In this document: positions 17,001-25,147 of the stretch, piece by piece
How positions within the stretch are numbered: the stretch's first letter is position 1
Layout: each line of letters starts with the position of its first letter
Source: CAIXSC01 sp046349855
GTDB lineage: Bacteria; Planctomycetota; Planctomycetia; Pirellulales; Pirellulaceae
DNA length: 64,000 nt
Direction: 5' to 3'
NCBI GenBank assembly: GCA_046349855.1
Contig: JAXMBM010000007.1
Location: 99,470-163,469, forward strand
Made by a program: the position numbers and the translations under genes
The notes under the pieces: generated by a model
Told to the model about the DNA's origin: nothing
Seen by the model: only the letters and a program-made list of their open reading frames with translations
The model's database searches: none

Positions 17001-18108
17001 ATTGTGCATATTTCCCATATTACGTGGTTTGCTCACTCGCCCACGAACAGGTGGCTGATTCCTTCTCGGCGTTCGTCCGCCTCACCGGCGATCGAGATGG
17101 GGATCCCCTAGGCTATCTAGAGCTTGCATAGTGTTCATATTGCGTGACCTTCCCACTCGGCGGCGAACAGGTGGCTGGTTCCTTCTCGCGGCTGCTGTCC
17201 GCCTCACCGGCGATCGAGATGGGGATCCCCTAGGCTATCGAGAGTGTGCATGGTGTTCATATTGCGTGACCTTCCCATTCAGCGGCGAACAGGTGGCTGG
17301 TTCCTTCTCGGCGCCCATATTGCGTGACCTTCCCATTCAGCGGCGAACAGGTGGCTGGTTCCTTCTCGGCGCCCCTTCTCGGCTGGTTCCTTCTTGGCGC
17401 CTTCTCGGCGCGCCGATTCCTTCCCGGCCGCTGTCCGCCTTACCGACGATCGAGATGGGGATTCCCTAGGTTATCTAGAGTGTGCATGGTGTTCATATTG
17501 CGTGACCTTCCCACTCGGCGGCGAACAGGTGGCTGGTTCCTTCTCGGCGCTTCGTGTGGGTTCGGCGGTAAAGTCAGGCTCTGTCCGACGGTAGTCCGGG
17601 TCGTCGCCGCGGTGTGGTTAAGCGCGGCTGGCGCCGCGGGATTTTCGGAGGCATCTCGCAGGTATCCAAGGATCTCTCTTTGCGAAAACGGCCGCTGGCG
17701 AAGCCACTCCGCCAGCGTCGCGATCAACGTTGGCACTCCCACCTCCAATTCATGGTCGATGACCACTTGGACACCTGCGAGATGCCTCAAAAAATCCTGC
17801 GGCGACAGCCGCACCCTATGCATCTCTTTCTCAGACGACCCGCAGTAAACCCAGAAGGACCGATCGAGATGGGGATCCCCTAGGTTATCTAGAGTGGCAT
17901 GATGGTCATATTGCATGACCCAGAAGGACCGATCGAGATGGGGATCCCCTAGGTTATCTAGAGTGTGCATGATGGTCATATTGCATGACCTACCCATTCG
18001 GTGGCGAACAGGTGGCTGGTTCCTTCTCGGCGCCCCTTCTCGGCGCCTTCTCGGCGCACCTTCTCGGCGGCTGGTTCCTTCTCGGCGGCCCGCGGCGCCT
18101 TCTCGGCG
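17001..18108. repeat. right REP-like repeat array (about 103-bp units)
   Basis: Units start CGATCGAGATGGGGATCCCC, continue through TAGGTTATCTAGAGTGTGCAT and ATTGCGTGACC, and end GAACAGGTGGCTGGTTCC with TTCTCGGCG. Good copies are at 17089-17188, 17211-17313, 17447-17549 and 17930-18032. Partial or diverged copies are at 17001-17071, 17314-17372 and 17861-17920. Each holds palindromes GGGGATCCCC, CCTAGG and TCTAGA. A tail of six CTTCTCGGCG repeats runs 18023-18108. Copies differ by point changes, which points to old duplications. The GGTGGCTGGTTCC end matches the left array's hairpin core. Confidence 0.85.
17553..17850 (-). pseudogene. possible gene remnant trapped between repeat units
   Basis: Between two repeat units the minus-strand frame reads like a normal soluble protein: MHRVRLSPQDFLRHLAGVQV starts at 17823, followed by a helical segment (LATLAEWLRQRPFSQREILGYL-like). 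The frame then runs on into repeat sequence on both sides, giving an apparent 306-residue frame with no sensible ends. It may be the remains of a gene broken up by repeats, or unique spacer DNA that is open by chance. No family is recognised. Confidence 0.25.
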
Positions 18109-18584
18109 GCCCGACCCGATCGGGCGCAAGCTATCTCGCTCGATCGCCTTGGCCTGGAACGCCCCCAACGCCCCCGCTCGTTTCGCGGAGGCACTCAAAT
18201 GAAGTGCCAACTTGTCGCGGGGGCGTGCATTGAAAAATATGGACTCACTTGCGTTGTTTCGGCGTAACTGCGGAAGTTGGGCTAACACTCGGCCTCGGTC
18301 TGCCGGCCTTCCCGGAAGGGACCACTGCGGGGGCGGGGACGCCGGTTGGGCGAAAATCAAGCGGTCTCAGCGCGATCAGACCGCCATCTGTCGCTGCGGC
18401 CATCTGTGACTGCGGCCATCTGTCGCTGCGGCGGCGGTTGTCATGGGACCTGGCCGCGGCTCCTGCCACGAGACCTGACGCAGTCAGCTTCGTGCCGATC
18501 CCAGAACGGCTCGGCTGCGTAGAATAAGCGGGCAACAGTCGCGCGCATCGCCGCAGCGCGCGCCGCTCGACTATGGGGTGACTT
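18109..18584. other. intergenic DNA after the right repeat array
   Basis: About 475 bases with no supported gene; short frames have no ribosome-binding sites. It includes a 16-bp tandem repeat (listed separately). Confidence 0.4.
18381..18428. repeat. 16-bp tandem repeat, three copies
   Basis: Three head-to-tail copies of CGGCCATCTGTCGCTG, with one or two changes each, in the non-coding stretch before the small membrane protein gene. Confidence 0.75.
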
Positions 18585-18689
18585 ATGACTCACACCCTCG
18601 GCTATCACGAAGTCCTGTTCTTAATCCTGGCTACGATCCTGGGTATCGTCATCTGGATGCTCGCTGTGACGCCGGCCAGCGGTGGCTGA
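18585..18689 (+). CDS. 34-residue single-pass membrane peptide
   Basis: The peptide begins MTHTLGYHEVLFLILATILG and continues through IVIWMLAV to a short TPASGG tail. The hydrophobic stretch (about 10-27) is long enough to span a membrane once. A GGGGTG ribosome-binding site lies 5-6 bases before the ATG. It is a typical size for bacterial small membrane proteins that modulate larger complexes. It converges with the O-methyltransferase gene, so its partner cannot be inferred. Chance is possible but the site and composition argue for translation. Confidence 0.5.
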   Translation: MTHTLGYHEVLFLILATILGIVIWMLAVTPASGG

Positions 18690-18721
18690 CATCGCTCCTC
18701 CAGTGATCCGAGGATCGCGGG

Positions 18722-19744
18722 CTATTTCTCGGCCAGAACCGCGTCGAGAGGGGCCGGAGTGCGTACGCCACGCACCGTCCGAAAGCCGACCTGCCGCAGC
18801 AACTCTTCGTACTCGCCCAACGTTCGCTCCTTGCCTTCCGTGCAAGTCAGCATGTTGAGGCTCTGCATCTGCGCCCACCGCGGACCCGATTTGTCGTCGA
18901 CCAGCAGTTTTTCCGCGATCAACAGTGCTCCCCCAGCGGGCAGACTCGCGTAAATCCGACTCAACAGGCGCAGAATCTTGTCCGCGGACCAGTCGTGGAG
19001 AATGCGACCCAATGCATACAGATCCCCGGCCGGCAGCGGGTCGACGAAGAAATCCCCACCCTCCACACGCACGCGGTCCGCCACCGGCGTCGCCGCCACC
19101 ATCTCGCTGGCCAAAGGCACCGCATCCGGCAGATCGAACACGATGGCCCGAAGCTGCGGATAACGCTGGCAGGCCGCGGTCGCCAAATGCCCCGTCGCCC
19201 CGCCCAAATCCACCAGGCAACGGTAGCCACTCAGGTCAAACGCCGACACCACATGCGGCGAACTGATCACGCCAAAACCGTGCATCCCCAACAGAAACTC
19301 GCGCTTCGCCTCCTCCGTGCGAAAGAAATGAGCGAAGATCGGACCATCCCAGCCGTAGGCCTGATTCCACCGATGCGTCCCCTCCCGCACCGCGTCCTCC
19401 AGATGCTTCCACAACGTCCACATCACATCGTTCGAGTACTGAATGTACCCCGTCAGCCGTTGCGGACTGGAAGAAACGAGGTAGGCAGCGGCGACTGGGG
19501 TGTTTGCGTAGTTCGCGCCGTCACGCTGCAGCAACCCCAACCCCAGGCAGGCGTCCAACAATCGTTCCAAAGCATCAGGATCGCACTCCAGCTGCCGAGC
19601 CAGAGACGACAGGTCCTGGGACCGCACCGCCAGCGCATCAAACACACCCAGCGAAACGGCAGCGAACATCGTCTTGGAACGGCGGAATGCTTCCAGCAGG
19701 TCGAGAACCAGGGAAGGGTCGGGATGGGCGACAGGTTCGTTCAT
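18722..19744 (-). CDS. SAM-dependent O-methyltransferase (plant COMT / ASMT-like family 2)
   Basis: A 340-residue enzyme. Residues 1-100 are a winged-helix dimerisation domain ('FRRSKTMFAAVSLGVFDALA'). Residues 165-335 are a Rossmann methyltransferase with SAM motif 'LVDLGGATGHLA', acidic motif 'IVFDLPDAVP' and the catalytic histidine motif 'LGRILHDWSADK'. This pattern matches O-methyltransferases acting on small aromatic or polyketide hydroxyls, such as acetylserotonin O-methyltransferase or carotenoid/antibiotic enzymes. It lies alone, divergent from the ABC ATPase gene with a 121-base gap that must hold both promoters. The substrate cannot be read from sequence. Confidence 0.88.
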   Translation of the reverse strand: MNEPVAHPDPSLVLDLLEAFRRSKTMFAAVSLGVFDALAVRSQDLSSLARQLECDPDALERLLDACLGLGLLQRDGANYANTPVAAAYLVSSSPQRLTGYIQYSNDVMWTLWKHLEDAVREGTHRWNQAYGWDGPIFAHFFRTEEAKREFLLGMHGFGVISSPHVVSAFDLSGYRCLVDLGGATGHLATAACQRYPQLRAIVFDLPDAVPLASEMVAATPVADRVRVEGGDFFVDPLPAGDLYALGRILHDWSADKILRLLSRIYASLPAGGALLIAEKLLVDDKSGPRWAQMQSLNMLTCTEGKERTLGEYEELLRQVGFRTVRGVRTPAPLDAVLAEK

Positions 19745-19865
19745 GGGTAGAAGGTGGGGCTGGTTCGCAAAAGGAAAAAAAAGCCTTACACTTGGGACTG
19801 GTTCACGGCGCGCGGCCGACGGCGCTCAAGGATTCAGCCGGCAGTTTGCCAGAGGAAGCGACAGC

Positions 19866-20564
<699 letters not shown>

Positions 20565-20647
20565 CGGCGAGCGCAGCCAGGTGGCAACGCGGCATTCCCC
20601 GTGGCCAGTTCGGTCACCGTTTTTCCTCTGCGAGCAAGGAAGCAGTC

Positions 20648-23158
20648 GTGTATCTCGGAAGATTCATCTGGCGATCGCTGTGCAACCGGCCGGGGCGGGC
20701 GCTGCTGACGTTGTCGAGTATCGTGATTGGCGTCGCGGCGACGGTCACGTTCGTGATGACCACCTCGACAACCCGCGGCGCGTACCGCCGCATGTTCTCG
20801 ATGGTGACGGGCCGGGCGGCGCTGGAAGTGCGGATGCCGGGTGAAAGCCGATTCGCGGATAAGTATCTCGAACCGATCGCCGCCCTGCCGCACGTCAAGG
20901 TTGCGGCTCCACTGGTGCGACGGTTGAGCACCTTGTTTGCCCAGGGACAGCGGCTCAACCTCGAAGTTTTCGGCATCGACCCACAACTCGATCCGCTCGT
21001 CCGCGAGTACGAAATCCGCTCGGGACGCACGGTTGAGTCGGGGGATGAAATCGTGGTCGACGAAGCGCTGGCTCGGCGACTCAACGTGTCCCCGGGCGAC
21101 ACCGTCAAGCTGCTCAGCGATCGCGGCCTGAAGTCGTTCGAACTGGTCGGCACGCTGGCGCCCAAAGGGGGAACCGCGCTCCGCCAGGCCGGTATGGCTC
21201 TGCTGCCGCTCAAGAAAGCTCAGTCGATTTTCCGCGCCACCAGCAAGCTCGACGCCATCCAGATCGTGCTCGACGACGAACAGCACCTCGAGTCGGTCCA
21301 GGCGTCGGTGCAGGCGCTGCTGCCCCCGGAACTCGAAGTGCGTCCTCCCAACACGCAGTCGCAGCTGATGAAAGAAACGTTGATGAGCAGCGAGCAGGGG
21401 CTGCGGCTGTCGACGATCTTCTCACTGCTGCTGGCCGGCTTCATCATCCTCAACACGTTCCTGATGAATGTGGGAGAACGCCGCCGGCAGCTGGCCATCA
21501 TGCGGGCGATCGGAGCGACCAGCCGCCAGATCCGCAGTGCCCTGCTCCAGGAGAGCGCCCTGCTCGGATTGATCGGAGCACTGGTGGGGATTGGGCTGGG
21601 AACTCTGGCCGGCCGAACCCTCAATCGGACTCTCTCGACCGCCCTCGAGCTCGATCTGCCTCCCGCCGAACTGACCTGGCCCACCATCGGCCTGGCCTGC
21701 CTGTTCGGCCTCGGCATGGCCCTGGTCGGCGCCTATGTGCCGGCCGTGCGCGCGGGCCGCGTCTCGCCGCTCGAAGGCCTCGATCGCGTCGCGGCCTCGG
21801 ATATGGCGGGAGTGTCGTGGGGCTACGTCGGCGTGGGATTGCTGCTCACCGTCGTCAGCAGCATCTTCATCGTGATACCGCTCTACGGCTGGCTGCCGAT
21901 CATCGTTCCCACGTATGCCGCGCCGGTGCTGCTGATCGGCATCGTCATGCTCTCACCGCTCGTCATGGAACCCCTGGTCCGGCTGGGAGCGGCCGTGGTG
22001 AGCCCCATCCTGCGGCTCGAAGGCCGGCTGGCCGTGATGCAGCTGCTCCGCCACCGCACTCGCACCACACTCACCGCCGGCGTACTGTTCGTCGCCGGCG
22101 CCACGGGCGTGGGCATCGCCTACTCGATCCTCGACAACGTCAACGACGTCCGCGACTGGTACCGCCAGGTGATCGTGGGAGACTTCTTCGTGCGGGCCAT
22201 GCGACCCGACATGGCGACCGGCGAGTCGGCGGATCTGCCCGTGGAACTCGACACAGACATCCGCCAGGTCCCCGGCATCGCGAGTCTGGAAGCGGTGACC
22301 ATGGTCGAGTCGCGGATCGGCGAAACGAAAGTCGTCGTCGTGGCCCGAGAATTCACCGATCCCGAGCCCCCGGCCTTCGACCTCATCTCGGGCGATCGGC
22401 ACGTGATCCGCGACGAGCTCCTCAGCGGACAGGTGGTCATCTCCAGCGTGCTCGGCCTGCGGATGAACCTCCATCAGGGGGAAGACGTCGTACTCGACAC
22501 GGCCCAGGGCCGCACTCGGCTGCGTATCTGCGGCGTGACCAACGAGTACATGATGGGTGGATATGCGATCTACATGTACCGGCCGCTGGCGGTCGAACTG
22601 CTGGGAGTCGACGGCATCGATGCGTACGGGGTGCGGGCCGAACCCGGGCGGCGCGCCGACGTCGAAAAGGCGCTCCAGCCGCTGTGCGACAAGTACGGCG
22701 TGCTGCTCCATTCGCTGGCCGAAGTGGTCGACACCATCGAATTCACGATTCGCGGCATCGTCTGGTGCCTGTGGGGACTCATCGGCCTCGGCTTTGTCAT
22801 CGGTGCCTTCGGAGTGGTCAATACGCTCACCATGAACGTGCTCGAACAGACACGCGAACTTGGCCTGCTGCGGATCGTCGCCATGACCCGCGGACAGGTC
22901 CGCCGCACCATCCTCACCCAGGCCCTGCTCATCGGACTGGTTGGCTTGGCGCCGGGGGTGATCGGCGGGCTGATCACCGCCTACGTGATCAACATCGCCA
23001 CCATGCCGTCGATCGGGCATCCGGTCGAATTCGGCTTCCGCCCCGGCCTGCTGCTCGGCGCCTTCGTGGGAGCCCTGCTGATCACCATCGGCGCCGCCTG
23101 GTTTCCAGCGCGGCGCGCCACGCGGTTGGACCTCGTCCAAGCCCTGCATTACGAATAG
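20648..23158 (+). CDS. large ABC transporter permease with two FtsX domains
   Basis: An 836-residue permease using a GTG start with AAGGA upstream. It contains two full FtsX units: helix 1 (about 18-38), a periplasmic domain, and three helices (about 255-390) with 'NVGERRRQLAIMRAIGATSRQIRSALLQESALLGL'. A second helix follows (about 470-490), then a second periplasmic domain and a final three-helix FtsX domain (about 700-830) with 'LEQTRELGLLRIVAMTRGQVRRTILTQALLIGL'. This fused double permease is typical of the large MacB-like exporters and can dimerise internally. It is co-transcribed with the ATPase; substrate unknown. No adaptor gene is present here, unlike the first exporter. Confidence 0.9.
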   Translation: MYLGRFIWRSLCNRPGRALLTLSSIVIGVAATVTFVMTTSTTRGAYRRMFSMVTGRAALEVRMPGESRFADKYLEPIAALPHVKVAAPLVRRLSTLFAQGQRLNLEVFGIDPQLDPLVREYEIRSGRTVESGDEIVVDEALARRLNVSPGDTVKLLSDRGLKSFELVGTLAPKGGTALRQAGMALLPLKKAQSIFRATSKLDAIQIVLDDEQHLESVQASVQALLPPELEVRPPNTQSQLMKETLMSSEQGLRLSTIFSLLLAGFIILNTFLMNVGERRRQLAIMRAIGATSRQIRSALLQESALLGLIGALVGIGLGTLAGRTLNRTLSTALELDLPPAELTWPTIGLACLFGLGMALVGAYVPAVRAGRVSPLEGLDRVAASDMAGVSWGYVGVGLLLTVVSSIFIVIPLYGWLPIIVPTYAAPVLLIGIVMLSPLVMEPLVRLGAAVVSPILRLEGRLAVMQLLRHRTRTTLTAGVLFVAGATGVGIAYSILDNVNDVRDWYRQVIVGDFFVRAMRPDMATGESADLPVELDTDIRQVPGIASLEAVTMVESRIGETKVVVVAREFTDPEPPAFDLISGDRHVIRDELLSGQVVISSVLGLRMNLHQGEDVVLDTAQGRTRLRICGVTNEYMMGGYAIYMYRPLAVELLGVDGIDAYGVRAEPGRRADVEKALQPLCDKYGVLLHSLAEVVDTIEFTIRGIVWCLWGLIGLGFVIGAFGVVNTLTMNVLEQTRELGLLRIVAMTRGQVRRTILTQALLIGLVGLAPGVIGGLITAYVINIATMPSIGHPVEFGFRPGLLLGAFVGALLITIGAAWFPARRATRLDLVQALHYE

Positions 23159-23177
23159 TCGTCAAGGAGAAGGGGGC

Positions 23178-23513
23178 ATGTGGACCATCGGACTGCTCGT
23201 GGTCTCGAACATCTTCATGACGTTCGCCTGGTACGGACACCTGAAACATCACAAGGATTCGTCCCTGTGGATCGTGGTCCTGGCGAGCTGGGGGATCGCG
23301 TTCTTCGAGTACTGCTTCCAGGTACCCGCCAATCGCTGGGGAGCGCAGACCGGCTTCACCACCGCTCAACTGAAGACCGTCCAGGAAGTCATCACGCTCA
23401 CCGTGTTCGTCCTGTTCTCCGTCTGGTATCTGCAGGAACCGGTGAAGTGGAATTACCTCGTCGGTTTCGCCTTCGTGGCCGTGGGAGCACTATTCGTCTT
23501 CAAGCCGTGGTGA
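23178..23513 (+). CDS. DUF486-family small membrane protein
   Basis: A 111-residue protein with four predicted helices and the DUF486 pattern: 'NIFMTFAWYGHLK', 'WGIAFFEYCFQVPANRWG', 'FTTAQLKTVQEVITLTVF' and a short C-terminal helix ending 'VFKPW'. The family resembles half of a drug/metabolite-type transporter and its function is unknown. An AAGGAGAAGGG-like site precedes the ATG. It follows the ABC permease by 19 bases and may share its transcript. Confidence 0.88.
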   Translation: MWTIGLLVVSNIFMTFAWYGHLKHHKDSSLWIVVLASWGIAFFEYCFQVPANRWGAQTGFTTAQLKTVQEVITLTVFVLFSVWYLQEPVKWNYLVGFAFVAVGALFVFKPW

Positions 23514-23639
23514 GTCCCCCGGCGACGAATGACTGCGCGAACCGGCCACGACGCACGACCACGTGCCACTCCGAGGATCGGCGGTTGACCGCGGCCTGCG
23601 ACCACCCAACGCGGAACTCAGACGCTCCGCAACTGTCGC

Positions 23640-23826
23640 CCTAGTTGGACAGCGCCAGGATGTCATCGTCGTGGATCGCTCCGCGATCCAACGCCTCTGC
23701 GTCCGGACGTTTGATCGCGGAGTGCTCCGCGACCATGCCCCGTATTGCCATCATCCACGCTACGTCGCACCCCAATCAATACTTCACAAGGCCTCAAGCC
23801 GGACAGTCTGGCGCTGTCCAACTAGG
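23640..23826. repeat. 187-bp element with perfect 19-bp terminal inverted repeats
   Basis: The left arm CCTAGTTGGACAGCGCCAG (23640-23658) is the exact reverse complement of the right arm (23808-23826). Inside are further hairpins: GGATCGC-TCC-GCGATCC (23673-23689), TCGCGGAG-TG-CTCCGCGA (23715-23732) and the palindrome GTCCGGAC (23701-23708). The TAG stop of the converging DUF1501 gene lies in the right arm. It looks like a MITE-type element or other structured repeat. No clear target-site duplication is seen. Confidence 0.7.
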
Positions 23827-25117
23827 CCAGCAATTCGGAGATCGATTTGGCGGCCGGATCGGCGATCGGCATCGGCCGTCCGCCAATGTCGAACGACCCG
23901 GTCGAATCGACGCCGACAGCCTGCAGGTAAGTGTGGAACAGGCTCGCATGGTCGACCTGCCGGTCAGTCACCGCTGTGCCGTTGTCGTTCGTCTTGCCAA
24001 TCACGGCTCCGGGCTGAACGCGGCAGCCACCGAGCACCACCGACCAGGCCGTGCCCCAGTGATCGCGTCCGTAGTACTGGTTGATGTTCGGCGTGCGGCC
24101 GAACTCGGAGAGCACGACAATCAACGTGCTCTGCAGCATGCCGCGGGCCGCCAGATCTTCCACCAGCACGGCGAACGTCCGATCGAATTCCCCGAGCTGC
24201 TCGATGTGGAAATTGAAATTCTCGTTGTGCGTGTCGTAGTTGGAGTGCGAGACCTGGACGAACGTGATGCCGTTTTCCAGGAGCCGTCGCGCCAGCAGAC
24301 AGTGACGGCCGAAATCGTGCTTCCCGTATCGTTCGTGGTCCTTCTCGGCTTCCTTCGACACGTCAAACACTTCATTGCGCTGCATCAGCTGCAGTGCCTG
24401 TTCGTAGTTGGACGTGTAGGCGTCGGTCATCGCCGTCCGCCGCTTCAGCGAGAAATAGTCGTTGGTCTTGCGGCGGAAAGCCTGCCGAGCGTCATCGGAC
24501 GCGGGCGTCAGCGCTCCGGGACGAGCGGAGTTGGCGGGCGGATTCCCATTCCCCAAGGCAATGCTGGCGAACTTGGGACCGAGATAGGCGGCATCGTTGC
24601 TGCGGCCTCCACCCCCTCCCGCGGTGATGCGGATGTGACCCGGCAGCGCCGCGGTGTCAGGGCACAGGCACTTGGCCGACACGGCGCCGATCTCCGGAAA
24701 CGTCAGCGCGGGGTTCTGACGACGGCCGGTGAGCATCATGTAGGCTCCCTTGCCGTGGTCGTTCTCGGCCGTGTTGACGCTGCGCACGATCGCCAGATGG
24801 TGCATCTGCTTCGCGGTGTACGGCAGCAGTTCGCAAATATGCGTTCCCGGCACCGAGGTGGGAATGGCGCGAAACGGTCCGCCGGTATTCGTGCCCGGCT
24901 TCGGATCCCAGCTCTCCAGCTGGCTCAGCCCGCCGTGCATGTTGATCACCAGGACCCGCTTTTGATCCTTGGACAGCTGTTCCGCCGCGGCGGGTTGGGC
25001 GAGGGCCCCGAGCCCCCCGGCCACGCCAACGCCACCGGCCCCCGCAAGGAGCGTGCCCAGGAACTGGCGTCGGGCCACCTGGTGCTCAGACGACTGACAG
25101 GCGTAGGTGCACTGCAT
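23822..25117 (-). CDS. DUF1501 exported protein (planctomycete-type, sulfatase-like fold)
   Basis: A 431-residue protein with a twin-arginine-like signal ('ARRQFLGTLLAGAGGVGVAGG', about 15-45), so it is probably exported folded. The family hallmarks are 'VLVINMHGGLSQLESWDPKPG', 'AIVRSVNTAENDHGKGAYMMLTGRR', 'FVQVSHSNYDTHNENF' and 'LSEFGRTPNINQYYGRDHW'. DUF1501 proteins have an alkaline-phosphatase/sulfatase-like core and are abundant in planctomycetes, nearly always beside a DUF1549/DUF1553 gene, as here (30 bases downstream of it in transcript order). A role in surface polysaccharide turnover is often proposed but unproven. Its stop codon lies within the right arm of the inverted-repeat element. 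Confidence 0.92.
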   Translation of the reverse strand: MQCTYACQSSEHQVARRQFLGTLLAGAGGVGVAGGLGALAQPAAAEQLSKDQKRVLVINMHGGLSQLESWDPKPGTNTGGPFRAIPTSVPGTHICELLPYTAKQMHHLAIVRSVNTAENDHGKGAYMMLTGRRQNPALTFPEIGAVSAKCLCPDTAALPGHIRITAGGGGGRSNDAAYLGPKFASIALGNGNPPANSARPGALTPASDDARQAFRRKTNDYFSLKRRTAMTDAYTSNYEQALQLMQRNEVFDVSKEAEKDHERYGKHDFGRHCLLARRLLENGITFVQVSHSNYDTHNENFNFHIEQLGEFDRTFAVLVEDLAARGMLQSTLIVVLSEFGRTPNINQYYGRDHWGTAWSVVLGGCRVQPGAVIGKTNDNGTAVTDRQVDHASLFHTYLQAVGVDSTGSFDIGGRPMPIADPAAKSISELLA

Positions 25118-25147
25118 AACCGGGGCTCCTGCGGGGTATCCGACGAT

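Noticed and set aside
17001..18108. A CRISPR array
   Set aside because: Units are about 103 bases and near-identical throughout, with no short repeat alternating with unique spacers, and no cas genes are present.
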